The notes: a model not told the origin generated them from the letters alone. Counted from the stretch's first letter, positions 29,601 through 38,611 are shown. The stretch: 64,000 nucleotides of DNA from Pseudomonas entomophila L48 (GCF_000026105.1 NC_008027.1:988501-1052500); one strand, 5' to 3'. Numbers and translations: made by a program.

Positions 29601-32600
29601 CAACGGCGTCGGCGGCCTGACCAAGACCGGCAGCGGCACCCTGACCCTGAACGGCACCAACGGCAACCTGGGCAATACCAACCTCAATGCCGGCACCCTG
29701 GTGCTCGGCAGCGCCAGCGCCCTCGGTCTCGGCCAGCTCAACGCGGCGGCCGGCACCACACTGGACAGCAACACCGCGCTGAACATCGGCAACACCGTGA
29801 ACCTGGGAGGCAACCTCACCCTTACCGGCAGCAACGACCTGGGCCTGGGTGGCCTGGTCACCGGCGCCGGCAGCCTGACCAAGAACGGCGCCAGCAACCT
29901 CACCCTCAGTGGCGCCAATACCCTGACCGGTGGCGTGACCCTCAACGCCGGCACCCTCACCCTGGGCAACAACCAGGCGCTGGGCACCGGCACCCTGACC
30001 GTCGGCGGCGCCAGCAACCTGGCCACCACCGGCGCCCTGACCCTGGCCAACCAGGTGGTGCTGAACGACACCTTGAGCCTGCTGGGCAACAACAACCTGG
30101 CGTTGAACGGTGTGATCAGCGGCACCGGTGGCCTGACCAAGGCCGGTAGCGGCAACCTGACCCTGGGCGCCGCCAACACCTACCAGGGCACCACCACCCT
30201 GGGGGGCGGTACCCTGACCTTGGGCAACAACACCGCCCTGGGTTCGGGGAGCCTGTCGGTGACCGGCAACAGCACCCTGGCGACCACCGGAGTCCTGCAG
30301 GTGGCCAACGCCATCGGCCTTGGCACCGGTACCACCCTCGGCGTCAACAACACCCAGACGCTGACCCTCGACGGGGTCATCAGTGGCGGCGGCAGCTTGA
30401 ACAAACTGGGCAGCGGCCAACTGATCCTCAACGGCAACAACACCTACGGCGGTGGCACCTCGCTGCAGGCCGGCAGCCTGATGTTGGGCAATGCCGGCGC
30501 CCTGGGCAGCGGCGCGCTGACCGTCAACGGCGCCGCCACCCTCGATACCAGCCAGGCGCTGGCGCTGGCCAACGGCGTCAACCTGGCCGGTGGCAATCTC
30601 ACCCTTGGTGGCAGCCAGGCGCTGACCCTCAATGGCGTGGTCAGCGGCAGCAACGGTCTGGTCAAGAACGGCACAGCCAGCCTGACCCTCAACGGCAGCA
30701 ACACCTACAGCGGCGGCACCACGCTCAATGGCGGCACCCTGGTGGTCGGCAGCAACACCGCCCTGGGCACTGGCGCCCTCAGCACAGGCGCCAACACCAG
30801 CCTCGATGCCAGCGGCGCGGGCATCACCCTGGCCAACGCCGTGCACCTGGGTGGCACGCTCAACGTGCCGGGCAGCGCCAACCTCACCCTCAATGGCGTG
30901 CTCGATGGCGTCGGCGGCCTGAACAAATCGGGCGCTGCCACCCTGACCCTCAACGGCGCCAACAACTACCTGGGCGGCACCACCCTCGGTGCCGGCCAGC
31001 TCGTGGTCGGCAACGACAACGCGCTGGGGCAGGGCGCCCTGACTGTCGCCGGGGCCTCGACCCTGAGCGCCGGCAGCAACGTCACCCTGGCCAACAACGT
31101 CACTCTCAACGCCGGCCTGACGGTCGCAGGCGGCAACGACCTGACCCTCAACGGCGTGATCAACGGCACTGCAGGGTTGGTCAAGAACGGCAGCGGCAAC
31201 CTGACCCTGAACGGCAACAACGGCTACCAGGGCGGCACCCAGCTCAATGCCGGGCGCCTCACTTTGGGCAGCAGCGGCGCCCTGGGCACCGGCACCCTGG
31301 CGGTCACCGCCGACGCCACCCTGGCCAACAGCGCGCCCATGGCCCTGGGCAACACCATCGCCCTGAGCAACGGCGCCAACCTGACCGTCGAAGCCGCCAA
31401 CGCGCTGATCTTCAGCGGCGACCTGGGCGGCAGCGGCAACCTGGTCAAGACCGGCGTCGACGACCTCACCCTGGTCGGCGTCAAGACCTTCACCGGCAAC
31501 GTCGATATCCAGGCCGGCTCCGTCACCACCCTGGGCAGCGGCGTGCTGGCCAACGTCGACACCCTCAACGTCGGCGCCAGCGGCCAGCTCAACCTCAACG
31601 GCAATGCCAGCCTCGGCAGCCTGATCGGCAGCGGCCAGGTCGATGTCGGTATCGGCAGCGTGCTGAGCCTGGGCAGCAACAACCTCAGCAGCACTTTCGC
31701 CGGCGGCCTCAACGGCCTGGGCGGCCTGACCAAGGTCGGTACCGGCACCCTGACCCTGACGGGCACCGGCAACCTGGCCGACAACACCCAGGTCAACGCC
31801 GGCACCCTGAAAGTCGACGGTACCCTGGGCAGCAACCTGCTGACCGTCGGCAGCGGCGCCACCCTGACCGGTGGCGGCACCGCCAATGCCACGGTGGTCA
31901 TCAACAACGGCGGCCACCTGGCCGGGCAGAGCGGCAGCACCCTGGGCCTTGGCAGCCTGGTGCTCAACAGTGGCTCGATCGTCGACGTCGGCCTGGGCGC
32001 GCCGTCCACGGGCGGCACCGCGCTGTTCAACGTCGGCGGCAACCTGACCCTCGACGGCACCCTCAACGTCGGCAGCATCGGCGGCTTCGGCAACGGCGTG
32101 TACCGGATCTTCGACTACACCGGCTCGCTCACCGACAACGGCCTGGACTTCGGCAGCCTGCCGCTGGGCGTGGGCCTGGGCGATGTGAGCCTGCAGACCG
32201 TGCTGGCCAACCAGGTCAACCTGCTGGTCAGCGCATCGGGCCTGAACATCCAGTTCTGGGACGGCAGCCAGAGCGTGGCCAACGGCCAGGTCGATGGCGG
32301 CGCAGGCGTGTGGAACGCCGCCAACACCAACTGGACCGACCTCAACGGCGTGACCAACAGCACCTGGGGCAGCACCTTCGCGGTGTTCCAGGGCACGGCG
32401 GGCGACGTCACCGTCGATGGCAGCCAGACCGTCAACGGCATGCAGTTCGTCACCAACGGCTATCGCCTGCTGGCCGGCACGGGCGGGGTGCTCGACCTGA
32501 TCAACGGCACTGGTGGCGACACCAGCGTGCGTGTCGATCCTGGCGTGACGGCCACCCTCGATGTCGGCCTGACCGGCGTCGGCAAGCTGAACAAGCTCGA

Positions 32601-35600
32601 CACCGGCACCCTGGTGCTCAACGGCAGCAACAGCTACAGCGGCGGTACCACCCTCAGCGGCGGTACCCTGGTGCTGGGCAACAACAGCGCCCTGGGCAGC
32701 GGCACGCTCGACACCGCCGCAGGCACCACCCTCGACAGTAATGCGGCGGTGGCCATGGGCAACGCTGTCGTCCTGGGCGGCCCGCTGAACATCGCCGGCA
32801 GCAACAACCTCGCGCTCAACGGCGCCATCAGTGGTGCCGGTGGCCTGCTCAAGGCCGGCGCCGCGCGCCTGGCGCTGGGCGGCAACAACACCTTCGCCGG
32901 CAATACCGCGCTCAACGGCGGCACCCTGGTACTGGGTTCCAACACCGCGCTGGGCACCGGCAGCCTGAACGCCGCCAGCGGCACCAGCCTCGACAGCAGC
33001 CAGGCCGTTACCCTGGCCAACAACGTCAACCTGGCTGGCCCGCTTACGGTGCTGGGCAGCAACGACCTGACCCTCGGCGGCACCGTCGCGGGTACAGGGC
33101 GCCTGCTCAAGGCCGGCGCCGCGCGCTTTGCGCTGATGGGCGCCAACACCTACAGCGGCGGCACCGACCTGCAATCCGGCACCCTGGTGGTCGGCAACAA
33201 CGCCGCCCTGGGTACCGGCGGCCTGGACGTTACCGGCAACGCCAACCTCGACAGCGCCAGCGCCGTCAGCCTGGCCAACCCGGTGAATGTCAGCGGCATC
33301 CTCAACGTGCTGGGCAGCAACGACCTGCAACTGGATGGCGTGCTCAGCGGTGGCGGCACGCTCAATAAAAGCGGCCTGGCCGACCTGACCCTGTCGGGCA
33401 ACAACACCTTCAGCGGCGTGCTCAACATCCTCTCCGGCAGCCTGAGCACCATCGGCACCACCGCCCTGGGCACCCAGAGCGCGCTGAATGTCAGCACCGG
33501 GGCCAATCTCAACCTCGACGGCAACACCAGCCTCGGTGATATCGGCGGCACCGGCGCGATCCAGATCGCCACCGGCAACAGCCTGAACGTCGAAGGCGGG
33601 GTGTTCGATGGCACTATCGCGGGCACTGGCACCCTGAACAAACTGGGCACCGGCACCCTGTCACTGAGCGGCAGCAACAGCCACACCGGCAACACCAACG
33701 TGCAGGCTGGCCGGTTGCGGGTGAACGGCTCGTTGGCCAGCAGCGCGGTCAACGTCGCCAGCGGTGCCATCCTGTCCGGCGCCGGTAGCCTCGGTGGCGC
33801 GGTGACCGTGGCCAGCGGCGGTGCCCTGGCGGCCACCAGCGGTGCCACCCTCAGTGCGGGCAACCTGGTCCTGGATAACGGCTCCAGCTTCAACGCCGCC
33901 CTCGGTGCGCCTGTCGGAGGCGGCGCCGCGTTGGTCGACGTGGCGAACAACCTGACCCTGGGCGGCACCCTCAACGTCAGCGACATCGGCGGTTTCGGCG
34001 CCGGGGTGTACCGCCTGTTCGCCTATGGCGGGAGCCTGGTCAACAACGGCCTGGCCATCGGCAGCGCACCTGTGCCGGTCACCGACCTGACCGTGCAGAC
34101 GGCGGTCGCCAACCAGGTCAACCTGGTGGTCGGCGGGGCCAGCAACGTGTTGTTCTGGGACGGCAGCCAAAGCGTCGCCAATGGCCTGATCGACGGCGGC
34201 AGCGGCACCTGGAACGCGGTCAACAGCAACTGGACCGACGCCAACGGCGTGCTCAACCAAACCTGGAACGACACCTTTGCCGTGTTCCAGGGCGCCCCGG
34301 GTACCGTCACCGTAGATGGCAGCCACACCATCACCGGCTTGCAATTCAGCACTGATGGCTATGTGCTCAATGCCGGTGCCGCAGGTGAGCTGCTGGGTAA
34401 CGGCGCCACCAACCTGCGGGTCGACACGGGTGTTACCGCCACCCTCAACGTCGCCCTCAACGGTACTGGCAGCCTCGCCAAGCAGGATGCCGGCACCCTG
34501 GTGCTCAACGTCGCCAACGGCTACAGCGGCGGCACCGCGCTCAACGGCGGCACCCTGGTGGTAGGCAGCGACAGCGCGCTGGGCAGCGGTACCCTGACTG
34601 CCGCGGCCGGCACCACACTGGACAGCAACAAGGCGGTCACCCTGGCCAACGCCGCTGTGCTCAATGGCGCCCTCGCCATTGGTGGCAGCAACGCCCTGAC
34701 CCTCAACGGTGCCATCAGCGGCACGGGCAGCCTGGTCAAGAACGGCACCAGCCAGCTGACCCTGGGCGGCGCCAACAGCTACACCGGCGGCACCCAGATC
34801 AACGCCGGCAGCGTGGTGGGCAACAGCACCAGCCTGCAGGGCGCCATCCTCAACAACGCCGCGCTGACCTTCGAACAGAACGCCAACGGCAGCTACACCG
34901 GCAACCTCACCGGCAATGGCACCCTGACCAAGAACGGCAGCGGCGAACTGCTGCTGACCGGCGTCAACGGCTTCACCGGTGCCACCACCGTCAACGCCGG
35001 CAGCCTGCTGGTCAACGGCCGCCTCGACAGCGCCACCGTGCAGGTCGCCACCGGCGCCCGCCTGGGCGGCAGCGGCACCTACGGCGGTACCGTGCAGATT
35101 GCCGACGGCGCCACCCTGGCCGCAGGCCAAAGCGCCACGCCGCTGACCGTGGGCAACCTCAACCTGAGCTCGGGCAGCGCGCTGGACTTCAGCCTCGGTG
35201 CCCCGGCCGCGTCCACCACCGTGGTCAAGGTCAACGGCAACCTGGTACTCGACGGCACGCTGAATATCACCAATCTCGGTGGCTTTGGCACCGGCGTCTA
35301 CCAGCTGTTCAGCTACAGCGGCAGCCTCACCGACAACGGCCTGGTGTTCGGCGCCATCCCCGGCGGCGTGGCCCTGGCCGATCTCGGCCTGCAAACCGCC
35401 ATCGCCAACCAGCTCAACCTGGTGGTGCAGAACTACGGTGAAGAGCTGCAGTTCTGGAACGGCGGCAAGACCAACCCCGATGGCAGCATCGGTGGCGGCA
35501 GTGGCACCTGGGGCCCGAACACCAACTGGACCAATGCGTCCGGCACTACCTCCACCGGCTGGAGCGGCCAGTACGCCGTGTTCGGCGGTGCGCCGGGCAC

Positions 35601-37617
35601 CGTCACCGTGGTCGGCAACCAGTCGTTCTCCGGCATGCAGTTCCTCAGCGATGGCTACCAGGTGGTCCCGGGCGCGGGCGGCAGCCTGACACCGGTCAAC
35701 GAGGCTGATGGTGGCCTGGCGCCGGCGCGGGTCAATGCCGGCGCCACCGCCGTGGTCAGCGCGCCATTGGTCGGTACCGGCGGCATCGAGAAACTCGACG
35801 CCGGCACCCTGGTGCTCAGTGGCGCCAACACCTACAGCGGCGGTACCACCGTCAGCGGCGGCACCCTGGTGGGCAACACCACCAGCCTGCAGGGCAACAT
35901 CCTCAACAACGCCAGCCTGGTGTTCCAGCAGTCGGCCAACGGTACTTTCAATGGCACCCTGAGCGGCACTGGCACCACCACCAAGCAAGGGGCCGGTACG
36001 CTGCTGCTGATTGGCAACCAGCCCACCACCGGCGCGTTCAACGTCAACCAGGGCGTGCTCCAGGTCGGCGACGCGGCCCACCCGGGTACCACCCTCGGCG
36101 CCCAGGTGACCGTGGCCAACGGTGCCGCGCTGAGCGGCAACGGTACTGTCGGCGGGCTGGTCAACAACGGCACGGTGATGCCTGGGCCTGGTGGCAACCT
36201 TAACGTGACCGGCAACTTCACCAACGGCCCCAGCGGCACCCTGGTGATCGACCTTGGCGTCGAACCGGTGAACTACCTGAATGTGGGCGGCACCGCCAAC
36301 CTGGGCGGCAGCCTGCAGGTGCTGAACGTCGACGATGACGATGGGGTGTATACCGTGGTCAACGCGGCCGGTGGCATCAATGGCACCTTCGCCGGCACCA
36401 ACCTGAGCAACTCGGCGTTCCTCAACAGCGTGCTGGCCTATGGCACCAACCAGGTGACCCTGTCGGTCAGCCGCAACGGCACTTCGTTTGCCGACGTCGC
36501 CGCTTCCGGCAACCAGCGTGGTGTCGCCACCGCCCTGGAAAGCACCGGGGCCCCGGCGGCGCTGCGCAACACCATCGTGACCATGGACCGCGACTCGGCG
36601 CGCAATGCCTTCGACAGCCTGTCCGGCGAGATCCACGCCAGCACCGCGACCGTGCTGATCGAGGACTCGCGCTACATCCGCGACGCGGTCAACGACCGCC
36701 TGCGCCAGGCCGACTGCACCCGTGAGAACGACCCACGGCGCACCCTGGCGCCCACCGCCAACCAACAGCTCACCAGTGAAGGCTGCCAGGGCCAGGCCGT
36801 GGGCTGGATCCGCGCCATCGGCGGCTGGGGGGACTACGACGGCAACAGCAACCATGCCAGCGTCGACCGCGACCTGTCGGGCTTCATGCTCGGTGTGGAC
36901 CGTGCGCTGGATGATGAATGGAAGGTCGGTGTCGCTGCGGGCTACACCCGCTCCAGCATCGACGCCCACCGCCGCCGCTCGGACGCTACCGTCGACAGCT
37001 ACCACCTGACCACCTACCTGGGTTACCAGCTGGACGCCTTCGCTGCACGCCTGGGCGTGGCTTACGCCTGGCACGACATCGACACCAAGCGCGATGTCGC
37101 GGTGGGCAGCTACGACGACCAGCTCAAGGCCAAGTACAAGGCGCGCAGCGCCCAGGTGTTCGGCGAGGTGGGGTATGCCATCGATGCCGGTGGTATCGCC
37201 CTGGAGCCGTTCGCTGGGTTGGCCTACGTCAATTACGACAGCGACACCGCCCATGAGAAGGGCGGGGCAGGGCGGTTGGAGGGCAAGGTCGATCAGGACG
37301 TGACCTATTCCACCCTCGGTGTGCGGGCGGGCAAGCACATCAAGCTCGACAGCGGCGGCACCATCACGCCACGGGTGTCTGTGGGCTGGCGCCATGCCTT
37401 TGGGGATGACAAGCCGGATGCCGACCTGCGCTTTATCGATGGGGGTTCCGGGTTCAGCACCGAGGGTGTGCCGATTGCCAAGGATGCGGCGGTGGTCGAG
37501 GCCGGGCTGGACTTGAGCGTCGGGGCCAGTGGCAAGCTGGGGGTTGGGTATTCCGGGCAGTTGTCCAACGAGAACCGCGACCATGGGGTGGTGGTGAGCT
37601 TCAGCATGGGGTTCTGA
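23641..37617 (+). CDS. Giant autotransporter (type Va) with PATR repeats, 4658 residues
   Basis: Surface-exposed or secreted beta-helical adhesin-like protein. It begins with a signal peptide (residues 1 to about 38) after a GTG start supported by AAGGAG. The passenger consists of autotransporter-associated beta-strand repeats of about 84-87 residues built around NTYSGGTTL...G.L..G....LG.G.L. These are interrupted by four copies of a larger module (FWDG.Q.V.NG..DGG.GTWN...TNWTD) near residues 1625, 2872, 3506 and 3936. A linker (SFADVAASGNQRGVATALES) leads to a C-terminal beta-barrel (about residues 4380-4658) ending in SFSMGF with a terminal Phe, as needed for BamA recognition. The passenger is nearly free of Cys and rich in Gly, Asn, Thr and Leu. 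No protease or lipase motif was seen. Likely roles are adhesion, biofilm or aggregation (inference). Long stop-free antisense frames within it are artefacts of biased composition. Confidence 0.93.
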   Translation: MDRRAASRFPSRFSHLSLAISLGVGALAFGLTSEQALAVCSAAGSIITCNGAANPLAPSYTNGGSGLTVNVNPGASLGTLLGVGGTSLSVAGNNNTLNNSGTIDPTLLGLLSIQSSAVLIGNTGTGSTLNINNNATGVIKGTGALLGANLLNLTGMALDARNGAAGTTTISNAGSIGSSALASLTLVSEDTPVIAVTGGSTVNFTNTGTILGRAAFEASAAGNTFTNAGTLTGSLSMGANSTNRFNAITGSSVSAGLGVGVALLVTSNPNLAYAAAGKIDGGAGGTNTLALRNAIGGGSGTSGSGTINATNYINFNRLIVDSGTWSLIGQVLNGTTQTTLNDGLVNFDNASAFGSGAITVNGGGLAGTVGGLSLANNFTLNAGLSVGGATDMALNGVVSGVGSLTKTGAGLLTLGGTNTYSGGTTLAAGGLNLTSAAALGSGGLTVSGAGSLQGSVPLVLNNNVALNAALTLPGSNALTLGGVLSGTGSLVKSGSGGLTLNGVNTYSGGTTLASGTLTLGNASALGSGALGLTGNGTLDTTATMTLANAINLGSSTLTLPGNNALTLNGVIGGTGSLVKNGAADLTLNGVSTFSGGTSLGAGKLTVGDSAALGTGALALTGNASLDASTGVSLANAINLGANTLNLLGTSATTLGGVISGTGALIKNGAGDLTLNGNSTFSGGLTLNTGKLTVGHSNALGGGALTLGGNASLDASTAVNLGNAINLGANTLSLLGTSATTLGGVISGTGALVKSGSAGLTLNGSNTFSGGTTLNAGILTVGDNNALGTGALSLGGNASLDAGATVNLGNAINLGGNTLTLPGSNAATLGGVISGTGALVKNGGSNLTLTGSNTFSGGLNLNAGTLTLASAAALGTGALSVGGASTLANTTAFTLNNGVNLGANLTLAGGNNLVLAGNLSGTGGLTKNGSASLTLSGSNTQSGATNLNAGTLVVGSATALGTGALNAAAGTTLDTSLAGLNIGNALNLAGNLTLAGSNDLTLGGVIAGVGGLIKNGSTTLTLTGANTQVGATNLNAGAIVVGSNTALGSGALNAAAGTSLDASSAVNLGNAVNLAGALTIGGSANLGLGGLVSGAGSLVKNGSATLTLSGPNAYLGGTTLNAGGLVLGNAAALGVGKLTVAGAGSLDSTAALSVGNAVTLDADLTLAGSNNLSLNGVIDGTGRLIKNGATTLTLGGLNSYAGGTLLNAGGLVLGNGSALGTGTLTVAGAASLDNSGAISVGNNVALNANLTVGGSNALALGGVLSGAGQLVKNGTATLTLNGVNTYAGGTTLNAGGVVVGNGSALGNGALNVTGAASLDNSAVLTLANDIGLGANLTVGGSNDLTLSGVLSGTGGLIKNGLADLTLTGNNTFSGAIDLLGGSLTTVGTGALGNASSLAVGAGASLNLGASAGVGSLSGAGTVNVAGGGNLTVGGNNSNNVFSGALAGTGGLVKNGTGSLELSGVSVLAGNTTVNAGLLNVTGSLASANVQVNSGASLGGTGSLLGALDIANGAHLLANSGATLATGALTLHSGSILDFGLGSPASGGTALVNVNGNLTLDGTLNVTDIGGFGTGIYRLFDYTGALVDNGVVIGSVPGSVLPGDLQVQTSIGSQINLLVGGATGTVQFWDGGQNVPNGVIDGGTGTWNGANTNWTDVNGVLNTTWASDFAVFQGTAGDVTVVGTQAATGLQFVTNGYRLIGAGGLDLVNASNGAFSVRVDPGVTATVNVGLSGSGQLAKLDIGTLVLNGANSYTGGTVFNGGSIVVGNNTAFGTGAVSAAAGTSLDSNTAVTLGNAFALGGALTVGGSADLGLAGVVSGAGSVIKAGGANLTLGNANTYSGGTSLGAGILTLGNAQALGTGGLTVTGAASLDTSANVALANTVALNANLSLPGSNDLTLNGALSGTGGLIKAGASTLTLNASNSQQGSTSLNGGTLVVGSNTALGSGALNAVGGTTLSSNANVTLANQLNLAGNLTIAGAQNLTLGGNVNGVGGLTKTGSGTLTLNGTNGNLGNTNLNAGTLVLGSASALGLGQLNAAAGTTLDSNTALNIGNTVNLGGNLTLTGSNDLGLGGLVTGAGSLTKNGASNLTLSGANTLTGGVTLNAGTLTLGNNQALGTGTLTVGGASNLATTGALTLANQVVLNDTLSLLGNNNLALNGVISGTGGLTKAGSGNLTLGAANTYQGTTTLGGGTLTLGNNTALGSGSLSVTGNSTLATTGVLQVANAIGLGTGTTLGVNNTQTLTLDGVISGGGSLNKLGSGQLILNGNNTYGGGTSLQAGSLMLGNAGALGSGALTVNGAATLDTSQALALANGVNLAGGNLTLGGSQALTLNGVVSGSNGLVKNGTASLTLNGSNTYSGGTTLNGGTLVVGSNTALGTGALSTGANTSLDASGAGITLANAVHLGGTLNVPGSANLTLNGVLDGVGGLNKSGAATLTLNGANNYLGGTTLGAGQLVVGNDNALGQGALTVAGASTLSAGSNVTLANNVTLNAGLTVAGGNDLTLNGVINGTAGLVKNGSGNLTLNGNNGYQGGTQLNAGRLTLGSSGALGTGTLAVTADATLANSAPMALGNTIALSNGANLTVEAANALIFSGDLGGSGNLVKTGVDDLTLVGVKTFTGNVDIQAGSVTTLGSGVLANVDTLNVGASGQLNLNGNASLGSLIGSGQVDVGIGSVLSLGSNNLSSTFAGGLNGLGGLTKVGTGTLTLTGTGNLADNTQVNAGTLKVDGTLGSNLLTVGSGATLTGGGTANATVVINNGGHLAGQSGSTLGLGSLVLNSGSIVDVGLGAPSTGGTALFNVGGNLTLDGTLNVGSIGGFGNGVYRIFDYTGSLTDNGLDFGSLPLGVGLGDVSLQTVLANQVNLLVSASGLNIQFWDGSQSVANGQVDGGAGVWNAANTNWTDLNGVTNSTWGSTFAVFQGTAGDVTVDGSQTVNGMQFVTNGYRLLAGTGGVLDLINGTGGDTSVRVDPGVTATLDVGLTGVGKLNKLDTGTLVLNGSNSYSGGTTLSGGTLVLGNNSALGSGTLDTAAGTTLDSNAAVAMGNAVVLGGPLNIAGSNNLALNGAISGAGGLLKAGAARLALGGNNTFAGNTALNGGTLVLGSNTALGTGSLNAASGTSLDSSQAVTLANNVNLAGPLTVLGSNDLTLGGTVAGTGRLLKAGAARFALMGANTYSGGTDLQSGTLVVGNNAALGTGGLDVTGNANLDSASAVSLANPVNVSGILNVLGSNDLQLDGVLSGGGTLNKSGLADLTLSGNNTFSGVLNILSGSLSTIGTTALGTQSALNVSTGANLNLDGNTSLGDIGGTGAIQIATGNSLNVEGGVFDGTIAGTGTLNKLGTGTLSLSGSNSHTGNTNVQAGRLRVNGSLASSAVNVASGAILSGAGSLGGAVTVASGGALAATSGATLSAGNLVLDNGSSFNAALGAPVGGGAALVDVANNLTLGGTLNVSDIGGFGAGVYRLFAYGGSLVNNGLAIGSAPVPVTDLTVQTAVANQVNLVVGGASNVLFWDGSQSVANGLIDGGSGTWNAVNSNWTDANGVLNQTWNDTFAVFQGAPGTVTVDGSHTITGLQFSTDGYVLNAGAAGELLGNGATNLRVDTGVTATLNVALNGTGSLAKQDAGTLVLNVANGYSGGTALNGGTLVVGSDSALGSGTLTAAAGTTLDSNKAVTLANAAVLNGALAIGGSNALTLNGAISGTGSLVKNGTSQLTLGGANSYTGGTQINAGSVVGNSTSLQGAILNNAALTFEQNANGSYTGNLTGNGTLTKNGSGELLLTGVNGFTGATTVNAGSLLVNGRLDSATVQVATGARLGGSGTYGGTVQIADGATLAAGQSATPLTVGNLNLSSGSALDFSLGAPAASTTVVKVNGNLVLDGTLNITNLGGFGTGVYQLFSYSGSLTDNGLVFGAIPGGVALADLGLQTAIANQLNLVVQNYGEELQFWNGGKTNPDGSIGGGSGTWGPNTNWTNASGTTSTGWSGQYAVFGGAPGTVTVVGNQSFSGMQFLSDGYQVVPGAGGSLTPVNEADGGLAPARVNAGATAVVSAPLVGTGGIEKLDAGTLVLSGANTYSGGTTVSGGTLVGNTTSLQGNILNNASLVFQQSANGTFNGTLSGTGTTTKQGAGTLLLIGNQPTTGAFNVNQGVLQVGDAAHPGTTLGAQVTVANGAALSGNGTVGGLVNNGTVMPGPGGNLNVTGNFTNGPSGTLVIDLGVEPVNYLNVGGTANLGGSLQVLNVDDDDGVYTVVNAAGGINGTFAGTNLSNSAFLNSVLAYGTNQVTLSVSRNGTSFADVAASGNQRGVATALESTGAPAALRNTIVTMDRDSARNAFDSLSGEIHASTATVLIEDSRYIRDAVNDRLRQADCTRENDPRRTLAPTANQQLTSEGCQGQAVGWIRAIGGWGDYDGNSNHASVDRDLSGFMLGVDRALDDEWKVGVAAGYTRSSIDAHRRRSDATVDSYHLTTYLGYQLDAFAARLGVAYAWHDIDTKRDVAVGSYDDQLKAKYKARSAQVFGEVGYAIDAGGIALEPFAGLAYVNYDSDTAHEKGGAGRLEGKVDQDVTYSTLGVRAGKHIKLDSGGTITPRVSVGWRHAFGDDKPDADLRFIDGGSGFSTEGVPIAKDAAVVEAGLDLSVGASGKLGVGYSGQLSNENRDHGVVVSFSMGF

Positions 37618-37626
37618 AGTAGAGCG

Positions 37627-37735
37627 CCGGGGCCGCAGCGCGGCCCTTTCGCGGCACAAGGCCGCTCCTACAGGGAGATCGCATTCCCTCTGTAGGAGCG
37701 GCCTTGTGCCGCGAAAGGGGCGCAAAGCGCCCCCG
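37627..37735. repeat. REP pair after the autotransporter
   Basis: GCGGCACAAGGCCGCTCCTAC facing GTAGGAGCGGCCTTGTGCCG with outer CGGGGCCGC / GCGCCCCCG arms; likely also a terminator. Confidence 0.88.
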
Positions 37736-37833
37736 GCTTCCTGACGCCGTCAGACATTTCCGAATCTGAAACAAAATCCTTCAGCCGGTCAGCGCTTGGG
37801 ACCTATCCTACGCGCCTGCCGGAAGGCTCCGAA

Positions 37834-38060
37834 TTGGCTGGAAATTACTCCGAGGGTAACGTCGTCGGGTCGTCAAATTTGGCGACCGGGTGTGAGAAGC
37901 CCGCAACGTGGTACACAGTCATGGCTTTGCTTTCATGGCAGCCGTGCGTGGGCGGACTTTGGTCCGACCGCGTTTCTGTGTCCGCGGACTTCTCACCTCG
38001 CGCACGGCTGCCACCCACATCTGTGAGAAGGATTCGGGCGGTGTTTTCTTGGTTTTGACA
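37834..38060 (+). promoter_or_regulatory. Structured leader of the DUF6124/DUF3077-type genes
   Basis: A 13-bp perfect inverted repeat, TGGCAGCCGTGCG (37936-37948) and CGCACGGCTGCCA (38001-38013), encloses smaller hairpins CGGAC-tttg-GTCCG and GTCCGCGGAC. A near-identical leader is, from memory, found before related small genes in other Pseudomonas genomes. It probably forms a structured 5' RNA. A weak TTG-started reading frame across it is most likely not translated. Confidence 0.5.
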
Positions 38061-38072
38061 CAGAGAACACAG

Positions 38073-38318
38073 ATGAAAAAGCATGTACCTGACCCACCTT
38101 ACCCAATCCCCTTTGTCACCATCATTAGCGACCTCCCTCCCGAGGAAGCCGTGGCCCACGCCAACAAGCTGATGCACACCCTCAGCGACACCATCCACGC
38201 CTACACCCACTGCCCACGCGATGAACGCCTGGACGTGCTGATGGACAGCGCCGAAATCCTCGCTCAACTGGTCATCGCGTTGGTCCGCCACGCCCGGGCC
38301 AAGGGGGCGCCGGTATGA
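38073..38318 (+). CDS. Small Pseudomonas protein, DUF6124-like
   Basis: An 81-residue protein beginning MKKHVPDPP, the typical start of a Pseudomonas-restricted small-protein family (DUF6124-like), with EEAVAHANKLMHTLSDTIHAY and LMDSAEILAQLVIAL helices. Function unknown. The ATG at 38073 is chosen because the family motif starts there. It overlaps the next gene by four bases (ATGA), so the two are translationally coupled. Confidence 0.75.
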   Translation: MKKHVPDPPYPIPFVTIISDLPPEEAVAHANKLMHTLSDTIHAYTHCPRDERLDVLMDSAEILAQLVIALVRHARAKGAPV

Positions 38319-38566
38319 GCGACGACTTCAAGCCCGGCTCGACCCAGGGCACGACCACCTGCCTCGAGATCTTCCGTATCCAGCCCGGCATCCCTTTTGA
38401 CCACGCCTTCAGCGACCTGTCGATGCTGCTCGGCTGCGTGGCGCATTTCACCACCGAGGCCGAGATGGAAGGTGACCTCATGGCCAGCAGCGCCGCGCGG
38501 ATTTTCAGCGGGCTGGCCAAGGGGCTGATCGATGATATGGAGTTGGGGCTGAGCAAGGGCAAGTAA
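38315..38566 (+). CDS. Small Pseudomonas protein, DUF3077-like
   Basis: An 83-residue protein with the segment LEIFRIQPGIPFDHAFSDLSMLLGCV, which matches the DUF3077 pattern (F.V.PGIP..DAL..AS.LL.C). Function unknown. Coupled to the upstream DUF6124-like gene; such pairs recur as small arrays in pseudomonads. Confidence 0.75.
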   Translation: MSDDFKPGSTQGTTTCLEIFRIQPGIPFDHAFSDLSMLLGCVAHFTTEAEMEGDLMASSAARIFSGLAKGLIDDMELGLSKGK

Positions 38567-38573
38567 GCGCATC

Positions 38574-38606
38574 CCTTATCGAGACTGCCGGGCAGTCTCG
38601 ATAAGG
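38574..38606. terminator. Long perfect hairpin between convergent units
   Basis: CCTTATCGAGACTGCC and GGCAGTCTCGATAAGG form a 16-bp perfect inverted repeat around a single base. It has no T-run but lies exactly between convergent genes. Confidence 0.7.
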
Positions 38607-38611
38607 CAAGG

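Noticed and set aside
26122..37725. Two very long minus-strand reading frames (over 2400 and 1350 codons) opposite the autotransporter
   Set aside because: They arise from the biased, repetitive composition of the plus-strand gene, have no domain motifs and no start signals; the plus-strand protein has signal peptide, repeats and barrel.
37834..38058. 75-codon TTG-started frame in the leader before the DUF6124-like gene
   Set aside because: Weak start, spans strong RNA hairpins, and looks like conserved non-coding leader.
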